64,000 nt of DNA, taken from the NCBI GenBank assembly GCA_934633695.1, contig CAKTYT010000004.1, positions 1 through 64,000 of the forward strand, written 5' to 3'. The stretch is from an uncultured Clostridia bacterium (GTDB taxonomy: Bacteria > Bacillota > Clostridia > Christensenellales > CAG-138). Position 1 is the stretch's first letter. Each line of letters opens with the position of its first letter. The notes below the pieces were generated by a model. That model was not told the origin of the DNA, made no database searches, and worked only from the letters and a program-made list of their open reading frames with translations. The translations under genes were made by a program, and so were the position numbers. This document shows positions 40,479 to 49,494 of this stretch, piece by piece.

Positions 40479-41963
40479 TCAATCGAGCTGAAGTGCAGCT
40501 CTGAGGATCATAACACTGTCAGTAACATTGAGGGAATGGCTTTCATCAAAATCTGCTGCGAGAGCCTGCTCTTCGGACAGTGAAATCAGTCCCATGGCGG
40601 CACGAAGGGAGAGAACGGCGTCAAGAACTTCGACGGAACCATTGTAATCAACATCGCCAAGGATCATGTTGAGGGTGTACTGGGCGACAAGGACCATATC
40701 GCAGGTTACGTTTGTGTAATCTCCGCCTGCCCAGCCGGTGAAAGTGTAGTGCTCAAGTGAAGGTTCTTCGGGGAGAACTGCACTGCCGCCGTGTGCAACG
40801 CTTTGACGGGAAAGCATCGTTCCGTCTCTGTCAACAAAGAAAACGAGATGTTCGTTTTCGCCTGTGGAGGAGGAGAATACTGCACGGTAGTTGGCAGCGG
40901 TGTACTGGGGAAGAGTAATCTGGAAGTTCGTGGAAACAATTTCACCGGTAGTAATATCTTCCCAATGGAGGAAGTTTTCGCCGGGCATGGCATCTGCGTA
41001 CAGAGTGACAGGGAAAGTCCAGTTGTTGTTTGCGTCAAGAGTATCCTTTATCATGGCAGTTGCATAGCCGTTGCCGGAGCATTCAATGTGAACGGGGGCA
41101 CCGTGCCAAATGGGGTTGAAGTCCATGGTCGTCATGGGATTGTCGATGAAATCTGCAATGAGGAGACTCGTGCAGGAGGAGAGATCGAGCGAGCTTATGT
41201 TATTGCCGCTGCAATACAGGTACTGGAAGTTGAGCCCGCAAACATCGAATTCGTCAAGGTTCATGTTCCTGCAATCTGCACTGAAAAGGTTGGGGCAGTT
41301 TGAAAAATCAAGCTCGGAAATGGGATTGTCGCTGCAGCCGATCTTTGTGAGGCTCGTGCAGTTGGTAAGGTCGAGTACGGAGATATTGTTTATTCCGCAC
41401 CAAAGCTCTGTTGCTTTCGTTGCATTGGTAACGTCAAGTTCGGAGATAAAGTTTTCGCCGACGGAAATGCTCTGGAGATTGGTGCAGGTGTTGAAGCCTT
41501 CGATGGAAGTAAGGCTGTTTCTTGCAACTTCAAGCTCGATAAGCCCTGTGCAGCCTGTGATGTCGAGGTTCTTGAGGGTGCCGTTGTAGAGGAGAAGTCT
41601 GCGAAGGGTCGTAATTCCGCTGACATCAAGGTCGCCTGCAAGACCGTATTCCTGTGAGTTGACAGAACTGTTTATGACAAAAATATTTGCGAGGTCGCCG
41701 TCAGCATTGAAGGTAAAGGTACCGAGTCCGCCGCGCCAGGTGGAAGGGTCATCGGGATTGTAGCCGCCGGGGTTGAGCTTGTCGCCGTTAACGATGCCGT
41801 TCGCATCTGCTTGGTTGAGAAAATCCGCAATTCGTGCGACGTGATCGGGATTATAATCCCGAGTCGAAAAATCCGGTGCGGATGCAAATGCGGGCAGACA
41901 TGTAAGTGCTGCGAGGAGTGCTGCAAGGAGCAGGCTGAGGAGTTTGGAACAATTGTGTTTCAT
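40479..41963 (-). CDS. Secreted leucine-rich-repeat protein with dockerin domain
   Basis: From MKHNCSK at 41963 (GAAAGGAC upstream) it has 494 residues. A signal peptide ends near AFASA. Leucine-rich repeats (about 110-300) with units such as LDLTNCTSLTKIGCSDNPIS resemble InlJ-type LRRs. A repeat of the Listeria-Bacteroides (InlB B-repeat) kind (about 365-430) contains YTFTGWAGGDYTN. The end (433-494) is a dockerin type I: GDVDYNGSVEVLDAVLSLRAA and AADFDESHSLNVTDSVMILRAA. Dockerins bind cohesins, so it may join a surface complex. It is divergent from an ArsR-type gene with shared palindromes. Confidence 0.9.
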   Translation of the reverse strand: MKHNCSKLLSLLLAALLAALTCLPAFASAPDFSTRDYNPDHVARIADFLNQADANGIVNGDKLNPGGYNPDDPSTWRGGLGTFTFNADGDLANIFVINSSVNSQEYGLAGDLDVSGITTLRRLLLYNGTLKNLDITGCTGLIELEVARNSLTSIEGFNTCTNLQSISVGENFISELDVTNATKATELWCGINNISVLDLTNCTSLTKIGCSDNPISELDFSNCPNLFSADCRNMNLDEFDVCGLNFQYLYCSGNNISSLDLSSCTSLLIADFIDNPMTTMDFNPIWHGAPVHIECSGNGYATAMIKDTLDANNNWTFPVTLYADAMPGENFLHWEDITTGEIVSTNFQITLPQYTAANYRAVFSSSTGENEHLVFFVDRDGTMLSRQSVAHGGSAVLPEEPSLEHYTFTGWAGGDYTNVTCDMVLVAQYTLNMILGDVDYNGSVEVLDAVLSLRAAMGLISLSEEQALAADFDESHSLNVTDSVMILRAALQLD

Positions 41964-42081
41964 GGTTTGTCCTTTCTGCCTAATCAGGCTCAATAGTAGG
42001 TGTGCACATCTTTTCCGACTATCGCTGTTTGAATAGAAGCAAGCTTGCAGCTTGCGGAGAAATATTCGAATTCTATACAAA

Positions 42082-42194
42082 GCGATAGACATCGTGGTTA
42101 AAAGTACGATATTCATCGTGCTTATGCTTCATTTTACCATGCACCTTGTGTTTTGTCAATACCTGTGGTACAATATTCCACGATAAATATCGTG
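42082..42194. promoter_or_regulatory. Three ACGAT-N4-ATCGT palindromes between divergent genes
   Basis: Copies at 42082-42095 (GCGAT AGAC ATCGT, one mismatch), 42106-42119 (ACGAT ATTC ATCGT) and 42180-42193 (ACGAT AAAT ATCGT, extended to CACGAT/ATCGTG). A TTGTGT-N17-TACAAT promoter for the ArsR-type gene (42146-42174) lies between copies 2 and 3, and copy 3 would cover the transcription start. They are good candidates for operators of that regulator. Confidence 0.65.
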
Positions 42195-42215
42195 CAAAGT
42201 GCGGAGGAACAATAA

Positions 42216-43307
42216 ATGAAAATCGTCAAGACCCCGAATTACCTGTTTGATGCCGTCGTTCTTTTGAACAGAGCGGTTTCCGGTGAAGACGCCGAGGCTT
42301 CAGGGAACAGGCTTTCAACAAGCTACGGAAGGGAAACGGGGGAGAGCTTCAAAAGGGAATGCAGACCTCTCGTTGAGATTCAAAACAAAGTTATGGAAAA
42401 ACTGGGTGATAGAGAGAATGAGGTGAAACTCTTTTTTGAACGCTTTAATGTTTTTGATGTTTATCATCCGATCGGGTGCAGCATTGCCCTGCTCATTGTC
42501 GGCAGCGATGTGCTTGACTGCAAAGCGACGATAAGTGAAGCGAAAAAAGGACTGTTCGGGTTGACAGCGGAGCAGCGTATTCGAAGAATCCTGCGTACGA
42601 TCATTATGTTTGGTGAATCGTACGAAAAAGATAAAAAATTGATCGATTCTGCCGGAACGGAGGACTATATGGCATTTGTCGGCAGACTTGATATTCCGAG
42701 TGAACAAAAGTGGAAAATGATGGAGCTGCTGAACAATTTTGAGAGCTATGCCGAAAAGGTCGTTTCAATAATCGAAATTGCCGAAAAAACCATTGAGGCG
42801 AATATAGGAATCGCTGAAAAGCTGTTGAACGATTGCCTGTCGGAAGTTGTTGGAGAGAATGCAGAGCCGTTCAGATTTGCATCTGCGAACGATGGGGAGG
42901 AGATCTGCCAGCCCTCGCTGTTTGCCTTTGAATATGAAATGGCTTTGACAAAGAAGAATGAAGATGGCAGTGAAGTTATAGTTCGGTACATTGGAGTGCT
43001 GAACAAAATAATGAAGAGGATCTCTACACGCAGCATTTCACTTGATGAAATTATCAGCAAGTCAAAGGTCATTGCAGACAAGAGCAGACTTGAAATCCTC
43101 GGCAGGCTTAAGAAAGCGAATGCGTACGGTCAGGAACTTGCCGACGAGTTCGGACTTTTCCCAACAACAGTTTATCACCATATGGCACGGCTCATCGGCA
43201 CGGGATTAGTTGACTGTACGATGGAAGGAACGAAGTCAATGTATTCTCTCAACAGGGAGGGCATAAAAGCCTTCCTTGGCGATTTGCAAAGCTATTTGCT
43301 TGATTAA
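42216..43307 (+). CDS. ArsR-type winged-helix regulator with large N-terminal domain
   Basis: A 363-residue protein; ordinary ArsR regulators have about 100. The last 80 residues are a winged helix: SRLEILGRLKKANAYGQELADEFGLFPTTVYHHMARLIGTGLV, split as AYGQELADEFGLFPTTVYHH (recognition helix) and the wing GTKSMYSLNREG. The first 280 residues are helical and not recognised, perhaps a ligand-sensing domain. No metal-binding Cys pair is seen. It starts behind GGAGGAAC and probably controls itself and the divergent LRR-dockerin gene through the palindromes upstream. Confidence 0.78.
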   Translation: MKIVKTPNYLFDAVVLLNRAVSGEDAEASGNRLSTSYGRETGESFKRECRPLVEIQNKVMEKLGDRENEVKLFFERFNVFDVYHPIGCSIALLIVGSDVLDCKATISEAKKGLFGLTAEQRIRRILRTIIMFGESYEKDKKLIDSAGTEDYMAFVGRLDIPSEQKWKMMELLNNFESYAEKVVSIIEIAEKTIEANIGIAEKLLNDCLSEVVGENAEPFRFASANDGEEICQPSLFAFEYEMALTKKNEDGSEVIVRYIGVLNKIMKRISTRSISLDEIISKSKVIADKSRLEILGRLKKANAYGQELADEFGLFPTTVYHHMARLIGTGLVDCTMEGTKSMYSLNREGIKAFLGDLQSYLLD

Positions 43308-43370
43308 GCGAAAGTTCTGGAATAAAGATTAAATCTGTGTTCTGCGAAACAGGAAGAAACGGTAATAGAC

Positions 43371-44006
43371 ATGAATTTTTATCGCGATAATGAACAAAAA
43401 GCCTATCAGGACGAGCCGGAACTTTGCCCGGATGGAACGGCAAGACCCCACATGTATGGAGAGCATAGTCCTTGCGGTGACAAAGATGACGGATTTCAGC
43501 GTAATGAAAATATCAGACTTCGCCAGTGTGAGGACACCGGACTTCAGCGTGGTGAAAATGCCGGACTTCGCCGGAGTGAGGACATTGGACTTCGCCGGGG
43601 CGAAGACGTCAGTCTTCGCCCTCATCACTGCATATGCATACTGAACTATGCGGGAAAGGGATACAGTGAAGAATTTACCGAGAACATGGAGCGTGTTATA
43701 AATGAACTTGATGCAGGCACGGTAATTGAACTGAAGTGTGCGTCAGACTGTGTTTGCATTGCGTGCAAGAACAGGGTCGAAAAGAGTCAAAGCAACCTCG
43801 TCGGCTGTTTTTTTGCCGAAAAGGTTTCAAGGTATGATAAAAAACTGCTTGAAACACTGGATTTTTCGGAAGGAGACAGGGTAACATGGGGGGAGCTTCG
43901 TGAAAAGGTCGTGGCAACTGTAATGAACGAAAGAAGCAGTCTTGACGATATTTGCGGAGACTGCGAGTGGTTCTGTATCTGCTCGGAAAATTGCGGCAGA
44001 CTGTGA
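43371..44006 (+). CDS. DUF1284 Fe-S-like protein with an expanded N-terminal repeat
   Basis: The last 130 residues match DUF1284: LRPHHCICILNYAGKGYSEE, FTENMERVINEL and a Cys-rich set CVCIACKNR and CGDCEWFCICSENCG, likely an Fe-S site. The usual family start is near LRPHH, so the first 80 residues are extra. Residues 42-81 are five 8-residue units of the type LRRGEDVS, the last unit running straight into LRPHH. Function unknown. GGAAGAAACGG precedes the ATG. Confidence 0.7.
   Translation: MNFYRDNEQKAYQDEPELCPDGTARPHMYGEHSPCGDKDDGFQRNENIRLRQCEDTGLQRGENAGLRRSEDIGLRRGEDVSLRPHHCICILNYAGKGYSEEFTENMERVINELDAGTVIELKCASDCVCIACKNRVEKSQSNLVGCFFAEKVSRYDKKLLETLDFSEGDRVTWGELREKVVATVMNERSSLDDICGDCEWFCICSENCGRL
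43494..43613 (+). repeat. Five in-frame 24-bp repeats
   Basis: Units start at 43494, 43518, 43542, 43566 and 43590; CTTCGCC and CTTCAGC versions alternate, giving a 48-bp higher order. A sixth partial unit starts the DUF1284 domain. Confidence 0.9.
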
Positions 44007-44140
44007 GCAAAAAGGGCTTTTCAATATCGAAGTAATATGGTATAATAATTGACGCATGGCTCGGATGAAACGGGTCATGGGTGTTGTCACGCCGATAACC
44101 CTTTGCAGTGCAATTGGAAAAACACGGAGGTAAATTACAA

Positions 44141-45013
44141 ATGAACTTATTTTTGAGCAAGGTGCTCGCAGGCTTCGTTATCGGAGCAGGTGCAATTATT
44201 CCCGGACTCAGCGGAGGGATTCTTGCCGTATCCATGGGTCTTTATCAGCCGACGATTGAAGCGATCACGGGCTTTTTCAAGGACGTGAAGAAAAATTTTA
44301 AATTTCTGCTTCCGCTTGCGATAGGCGGAATCATAGGTTTTTTGCTCTTCATGTTCCTCATTGACGGTTTGTTTGCAAAGTATCAGACAGAAATCGTCAC
44401 GCTCTTCCTGGGCCTTGTAGTCGGCAGCGTTCCGATGTTCCTTAAAGAAGCGAATGACGGTGAAAAATTTAAAAAGACGAACATACTTTACATACTCATA
44501 GGGTTTGTCTTTGCGTTTACTCTCGTTTATCTCGGCTTTGCAAGCGAAACCGCAGGTGAAGCGGCAGCCGGGCGTGAGCTTACCCCGCTGCTCAGTGCAG
44601 TTTGCGGCGGAATCATCATGGTCGGCACTGTCCTGCCCGGCGTAAGTACGTCGTTTGTGCTTATGAACATGGGTGTTTACGAAAAATTTATGAAGGTCTT
44701 CACCAATTTCCTGCGTGACCCTGGACACAACATTGTGCTTGCTCTCTGTGCGGCGGCAGGTATTGTCATTGTTGCCGTACCTATGCTCATTATCGTCAAG
44801 AAGGTGCTTCAGAAATATCATCGCCAGTCATATTTTACCCTATTCGGAATCCTCATTGCAACGCTCGTCGGCTGCGTGATGCAGGAAGTCAGAAATAACA
44901 TCGGCGGAATTGGTTTCCTGAGAGTCATTATTCTCATTGTCCTGTTTGCGGGCGGCGTCGCAGCTTCCTATGCAATGGACAGGGCGACGAAGAAGCTCGA
45001 AGCCAAAAATTAA
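44141..45013 (+). CDS. popT: DUF368 membrane transporter (PopT family)
   Basis: A 290-residue membrane protein with eight or so helices. GAGAIIPGLSGGILAVSMGLY and the inverted-repeat partner GGIIMVGTVLPGVSTSFVLMNMGVY are the two re-entrant signatures of DUF368. Members (PopT) move undecaprenyl phosphate across the membrane for reuse in wall synthesis. Start at MNLFLSK (44141) with CGGAGGT; a TATAAT at 44041-44046 suggests its own promoter. Confidence 0.88.
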   Translation: MNLFLSKVLAGFVIGAGAIIPGLSGGILAVSMGLYQPTIEAITGFFKDVKKNFKFLLPLAIGGIIGFLLFMFLIDGLFAKYQTEIVTLFLGLVVGSVPMFLKEANDGEKFKKTNILYILIGFVFAFTLVYLGFASETAGEAAAGRELTPLLSAVCGGIIMVGTVLPGVSTSFVLMNMGVYEKFMKVFTNFLRDPGHNIVLALCAAAGIVIVAVPMLIIVKKVLQKYHRQSYFTLFGILIATLVGCVMQEVRNNIGGIGFLRVIILIVLFAGGVAASYAMDRATKKLEAKN

Positions 45014-45039
45014 TTACGGAGTGAAAAGGAGGGGTAAAG

Positions 45040-46185
45040 GTGGAAAGACTCGATTGCAAAACCGAATTTCATAAGTTCGGAGGCGATGGCGTGATTTATC
45101 ATGGTCGTGTCGAGCAGCTTTTGCCCTCTCTGACTGAACAATATTGCGAAAAAATCCAGATGGTTTACCTTGACCCGCCGTTTGAAAAGCTGAATCTCAC
45201 TTCGGCAGCGGAGCTTATGGAGAGGGTTATTCCGGACTGCCACAAAATGCTTAGCAACGAAGGCTCGATTTTTGTGCAGGTCGATTCGCGTTTCGGCGGA
45301 CGTGTACGTACGATATTGGACGACGTTTTCGGCGAGGCGAATTTTGTGAACGAGATTATTTGGATCAACAAAACGGGAGGAAGAGCGACTAAGCATTTCT
45401 CCCGCAAGCATGAGACGATCCTATTCTATCGCAAGAGTCGTGAAATGTATTTTGACATTATCTTTGCGGGCGTTCCGAGAGGCAGTGAAAGGCGTAACCA
45501 TTTGAAACGCCGTGCTGATGAGGACGGCCGCATTTATTATGTCAACAAATCTAACGGCAGAGAGTATCGCTATTATGAGGATGATTTGGTCTTTCCATCG
45601 GACGTCTGGGACGACATTGAACAGCTTCGAAAGCGTGACGAGGAGCAGACCGGATATAAAAATCAAAGACCGGAGGCACTGCTGAAAAGGATAATCGGCG
45701 TTGCTTCACGCGAAGGCGATATAGTTTTTGACCCCTTTGCAGGGAGCGGGACGACAGCAGCTGCTGCCGCAAAACTTAACAGAAGGTTTGTTTGTATCGA
45801 CAGCGAAAACGAAGCAATCATGACCATGCGGAAGCGTATGCTGATGCTCGAAAGGAATAATGAGTTCTTTGTCGATACTGCACCGCTGAGAATCGAATAT
45901 GCGAATGAGCTTGTAATGGATGATGTCGAGGTCGCGGCGGCAGGAAAACTGACCGAAACGGCAGAGGGTCCGATTTTCACCGCAAGGGGTATGCGGAAGA
46001 AGAAAGGTGTGCATGATGAAGGTGTGTACTGCGTCTATGCTGCCGTCGGCCGGGCTGAAAATGGCGTGTTTTATCCCGAAGAATACCTATTGAACCCCGG
46101 TTACGAAGAAAAATTGTATGCGAAACACGGACAGGTGCTTGAAATTATAACATCAAGTGGTAAACGAGGTTTTTTCAGGCTCTGA
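45040..46185 (+). CDS. Orphan DNA methyltransferase (beta class, amino-group)
   Basis: A 381-residue methyltransferase with catalytic DPPF (45-48) ahead of the AdoMet site FDPFAGSGTT (230-239); this order is the beta class, which makes N6-methyladenine or N4-methylcytosine. FGEANFVNEIIW and FSRKHETILFYRKS are typical of type III Mod/M.EcoP-like relatives. No restriction or helicase gene is beside it. GTG start behind AAGGAGGGG. The last 90 residues are not recognised. It may be regulatory or a remnant of a restriction system. Confidence 0.88.
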   Translation: MERLDCKTEFHKFGGDGVIYHGRVEQLLPSLTEQYCEKIQMVYLDPPFEKLNLTSAAELMERVIPDCHKMLSNEGSIFVQVDSRFGGRVRTILDDVFGEANFVNEIIWINKTGGRATKHFSRKHETILFYRKSREMYFDIIFAGVPRGSERRNHLKRRADEDGRIYYVNKSNGREYRYYEDDLVFPSDVWDDIEQLRKRDEEQTGYKNQRPEALLKRIIGVASREGDIVFDPFAGSGTTAAAAAKLNRRFVCIDSENEAIMTMRKRMLMLERNNEFFVDTAPLRIEYANELVMDDVEVAAAGKLTETAEGPIFTARGMRKKKGVHDEGVYCVYAAVGRAENGVFYPEEYLLNPGYEEKLYAKHGQVLEIITSSGKRGFFRL

Positions 46186-46235
46186 TGATGATCAATCATT
46201 GCTTACCGGATTTGAAATGAAAAGGAGATAAAAAA

Positions 46236-47093
46236 ATGAGCAGGGTTTATTTTACAAAAGAGATTTCACCTGAAAACGTTCTGAAACTCTACAAAGCCAT
46301 CGGCATTGAGCTTGGCGGCAGGGTTGCAGTTAAGCTGCATTCGGGCGAGACGGGAAATCAGAATTTTCTTAGACCCGATTTTTTTGCACCGATGATTAAT
46401 GCCGTCAACGGTACTGTCGTTGAATGCAACACCGCCTATGCCGGAACGAGAAACACTACCGAAGCCCACAGGAAAACGATGGAGGAGAATGGCTGGTCGA
46501 AGTATTTTAACGTTGACATTATGGATGCAGACGGAGAAATCAGCTTGCCGATAACGGGAGGGAAGCATCTAAAAGAGAATTTTGTCGGCAAAACCTTTAA
46601 TGATTACGACTCGATGCTCGTGTTATCGCACTTTAAGGGACATCCTATGGGAGGTTTTGGCGGTGCATTGAAGAATATTTCGATTGGTCTTGCTTCATCG
46701 CACGGCAAGGCACATATCCATGGCGTGGGCGAACCTGAAAAGATCTGGACTGCGGACCATGATTCCTTCCTTGAATGCATGGCTGAAGCGGCAAAGTCAA
46801 TAATGGACGTTATGAATGGCAGAATTGCATTCGTAAACGTAATGAAAAACATGTCCGTGGACTGTGACTGCTGTGCCGTTGCAGCCGATCCGAAAATCGG
46901 GGACATCGGCATTCTTTCCTCGCTCGATCCGGTTGCACTCGATAAGGCATGCGTTGACCTCGTATATGCTGCGGATGATGCGGGAAAAGCGGATCTGATC
47001 GAGCGTATGGAGTCGAGAAACGGTATCCACACCGTTGATGCGGCGGCAGAACTTGGCGTCGGCAGTAAAGAGTATGGGTTGATTGAAGTTTAA
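46236..47093 (+). CDS. DUF362 domain protein
   Basis: A 285-residue protein of the DUF362 family: VAVKLHSGETGNQNFLRPD, VVECNTAYAGTRNTTEAH, MLVLSHFKGHPMGGFGGALK and LDPVALDKACVDLV. Many members have a ferredoxin domain; this one lacks it but has CDCC (VDCDCC) in the last third, a possible metal or cluster ligand. Function unknown. AAAGGAGA precedes the ATG. Confidence 0.88.
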   Translation: MSRVYFTKEISPENVLKLYKAIGIELGGRVAVKLHSGETGNQNFLRPDFFAPMINAVNGTVVECNTAYAGTRNTTEAHRKTMEENGWSKYFNVDIMDADGEISLPITGGKHLKENFVGKTFNDYDSMLVLSHFKGHPMGGFGGALKNISIGLASSHGKAHIHGVGEPEKIWTADHDSFLECMAEAAKSIMDVMNGRIAFVNVMKNMSVDCDCCAVAADPKIGDIGILSSLDPVALDKACVDLVYAADDAGKADLIERMESRNGIHTVDAAAELGVGSKEYGLIEV

Positions 47094-47106
47094 AAGGCAA
47101 ACCAAA

Positions 47107-47136
47107 AAGGGGTACTTCAAAGTCGGAGTACCCCTT
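47107..47136. terminator. Bidirectional terminator
   Basis: AAGGGGTACT (47107-47116) pairs with AGTACCCCTT (47127-47136), between convergent genes. Confidence 0.88.
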
Positions 47137-47150
47137 CTGCTTTATATGAA

Positions 47151-48434
47151 TTAGTCTTCAGTCATGATTCGGATGATCTCTTTATCGGTTTCCCTCATGC
47201 CGTCGCGGCCGAGTCTGCCGACATTTTCAATCGTACCTTCGACACAGTTTGAGACAATGCCGTCACCGGCACAGAAGCAGGAACCGTTAAGGTACATGCT
47301 GTAGCCGAGAAGTCCCGCATTGACGGCAGCGGCGATCTTCCCCGCACAGGAGGCCTTTGCACCATCGCAAACAACGCCAGAAACAATGGCCAGGGCATTG
47401 ATAAGTGTCTGCGAAATTGCATCATAGTCACCGCCCATTAGGTAGGCAATGCCGGCCGCTGCACCGCAGCCCGCACTGATCGCACCGCAGAAAGCAGAGA
47501 GGCGACCGATCCACGACTTTTGGTGAATCGTTATGAGATCGGAAAGAATGACAGCACGAATCAATTCTTCTTCGGTTTTGCCATATTCCTTTGCGTATTC
47601 AATGACGGGGAGAGAGGCGGTCATGCCCTGATTTCCGCTGCCGGAAACAATGATAACGGGCAGCTCGCAACCGTTCATTCTTGCATCACTGCCTGCCGCA
47701 GGTGCAGCCATTGCACGGAACTTTATGTCATTGCCATAGGTTTTGATGAGAATCCTGCCGACGTTTGCACCATAGTCGTGGGAAAGACCCTCCTTTGATA
47801 TCGCAGAGTTGTACTGAATCTGTCTGCGAATGGTGTCGCCTATGTCTTCAAGGTCAACGGTGTTTGCAAAGTCAATGATTCCTTCGATCGTCATGACATC
47901 TTTTTCTGTCACGACGCCGTCGTTTCCTTCGAACGTTACGCTGTCGGGAGCATAGACGACTTTGCCGTTCTTCTCTATAAGGACAATGTTTGTGTGATAA
48001 TCGGTTATGCGTATCCGGACGTATTCTTCCTTATGATAGAGAGTCATGTCAATGTCGAACACAAGGTCATTATCGGCAGGGCGTATGGCTATCGGGCAAA
48101 CGGCAAGAAACTCACGCATTGCCGAACGGCCGTTGTCATCAACCTCTGCGATGACTTCAAGAATCTTTTCATCGTCGCCTGCTGCAATACCTGCCGCCGC
48201 CGCTGCTGCGATGCCGCGCATTCCACCTGTATTCGGAACAATAACGCTTTTGACATTCTTGATTATGTTTCCGCTGACTGTTATTTCAACACGGTCGGGA
48301 ATATTCCCAAGCACCTTTCGTCCTCTTGCTGCCGCAAATGCAATTGCAATCGGCTCTGTACAGCCTGCCGCAGGGACAAGCTCTGACTTCAGGACGTCGA
48401 TGTAGGATCTGTACTGTTTCTCATTCTTGTTCAC
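47151..48434 (-). CDS. cyuA: L-cysteine desulfidase (UPF0597/CyuA family)
   Basis: Breaks L-cysteine to pyruvate, ammonia and sulfide with an oxygen-sensitive [4Fe-4S] cluster. The 427-residue product has Cys25 in PAAGCTEP, matching the archaeal enzyme, and later cysteines in SAFCGAISAGCG, GSCFCAGDG that fit the other ligands. PNTGGMRGIAAAAAAG and SGSGNQGMTASLPV are family blocks. The start is GTG with GAAAGGAA upstream. Some relatives were annotated as serine dehydratase, so substrate is not certain. Confidence 0.88.
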   Translation of the reverse strand: MNKNEKQYRSYIDVLKSELVPAAGCTEPIAIAFAAARGRKVLGNIPDRVEITVSGNIIKNVKSVIVPNTGGMRGIAAAAAAGIAAGDDEKILEVIAEVDDNGRSAMREFLAVCPIAIRPADNDLVFDIDMTLYHKEEYVRIRITDYHTNIVLIEKNGKVVYAPDSVTFEGNDGVVTEKDVMTIEGIIDFANTVDLEDIGDTIRRQIQYNSAISKEGLSHDYGANVGRILIKTYGNDIKFRAMAAPAAGSDARMNGCELPVIIVSGSGNQGMTASLPVIEYAKEYGKTEEELIRAVILSDLITIHQKSWIGRLSAFCGAISAGCGAAAGIAYLMGGDYDAISQTLINALAIVSGVVCDGAKASCAGKIAAAVNAGLLGYSMYLNGSCFCAGDGIVSNCVEGTIENVGRLGRDGMRETDKEIIRIMTED

Positions 48435-48560
48435 AGCTCGAAAACTTTCCTTTCAAATTCAAGCTTAATTCGCCGCACATATTTTAACATGCTTCGACCT
48501 ATTATGCAAGGGGAAATGCCTTACAGCCACCAACAAAATTACAAAAGCAACACAGCAAAA

Positions 48561-48584
48561 GAGCAATCCCTTTCGGAACTGCTC
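48561..48584 (-). terminator. Terminator of rpsF-ssb-rpsR
   Basis: On the minus strand GAGCAGTTCC, GAAA tetraloop, GGGATTGCTC, then TTTT. Confidence 0.85.
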
Positions 48585-48631
48585 CTTTGCCAAACCTTTA
48601 TGAAAAAACTTCGTCTATGTCGATAAATAAA

Positions 48632-48874
48632 TCAGTCCTGGATGTAGGGCAGAAGTGCGACCTGACGAGCGGACTTAATTGCAGATGCCAATGCCCTCTG
48701 GTGCTCAGCACAAACGCCGCTCATACGGCGGGGCATGATCTTGCCGCGTTCGGTGATGAACTTACGCAGCTTGGCAGTATCCTTATAGTCAATATGTTCA
48801 GCCTTGTCAACGCAGAACTGGCAGACTTTACGCCTGGACTTTCTGGGACGGGGTCTCATTTTGCGGTCTTCCAT
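48632..48874 (-). CDS. rpsR: 30S ribosomal protein bS18
   Basis: An 80-residue bS18. It is the zinc-type paralogue: VCQFCVDK gives a Cys pair and SGVCAEHQ another Cys. DYKDTAKLRKFITERGKIMPRR is the rRNA/uS6-binding core. Last gene of the rpsF operon. Confidence 0.97.
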   Translation of the reverse strand: MEDRKMRPRPRKSRRKVCQFCVDKAEHIDYKDTAKLRKFITERGKIMPRRMSGVCAEHQRALASAIKSARQVALLPYIQD

Positions 48875-48895
48875 TGAAATACTCCTTTCGCAAAC

Positions 48896-49474
48896 TTAGA
48901 ACGGTAAATCGGCATCAGAAACCTCTGTGAAGCCATCAGGACCATTGTCACCGCGGCCAAAGGGGGATCCGTTCAAATCATTGCCGCCGAGAGCCGGACC
49001 ATCCTGCCAACTGTTGGAAGGTCTCGCAGCAGACTGCTGTCCTTGGACATTTTGCTGCGGATAGCTCGGCCGGTTAAAGCCCTGCTGGGGTTGAAAACCG
49101 GGGGCCGACTGATAAATCTGACCGGGCTGATAACCCTGAACCTGACCTGAAGTTTCGCCTTTGGGCGAAAGGAACTCGATCTCGTCCGCCGTAACCTCGA
49201 GAGAAACGCGGGTCGTACCGTCTTTTGCCTCGTATGTACGAGCGGAAAGCTCACCGATGACGGAAATTTTCTTGCCTTTGGAGAGAAATTTTGAGCAAGT
49301 TTCACCGAGCTGCCTCCAAGCAGTGATGCGGAAGAAGTCGGTCTGCCTTTCTCCATTTGCAGAGGCAAAACGTCTGTTGACGGCGATAGTCATTGCACAA
49401 ACGCTGATTCCGTTCGGAGTGGTCCTCAATTCAGGGTCGGATGTAAGGTTGCCGATTAGAAAAATTTTGTTCAT
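48896..49474 (-). CDS. ssb: Single-stranded DNA-binding protein
   Basis: A 192-residue SSB: OB fold (about 1-110) starting MNKIFLIGNLTSDPELR, then a Gln/Gly/Pro-rich disordered linker and the acidic tip DADLPF that recruits partner proteins. It lies between rpsF and rpsR, the standard Bacillota order. Confidence 0.97.
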   Translation of the reverse strand: MNKIFLIGNLTSDPELRTTPNGISVCAMTIAVNRRFASANGERQTDFFRITAWRQLGETCSKFLSKGKKISVIGELSARTYEAKDGTTRVSLEVTADEIEFLSPKGETSGQVQGYQPGQIYQSAPGFQPQQGFNRPSYPQQNVQGQQSAARPSNSWQDGPALGGNDLNGSPFGRGDNGPDGFTEVSDADLPF

Positions 49475-49494
49475 TATAAATCCTTTCTCAGAAC

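Noticed and set aside
43494..43613. 24-bp direct repeats as a CRISPR or iteron-like array
   Set aside because: They are in-frame coding repeats without spacers, and there is no replication gene nearby.
38488..46185. A defence island built from the NYN protein, regulator and DNA methyltransferase
   Set aside because: The genes are in separate transcription units with surface, wall-lipid and metabolic genes between; no helicase, nuclease pair or mobile marker supports it.
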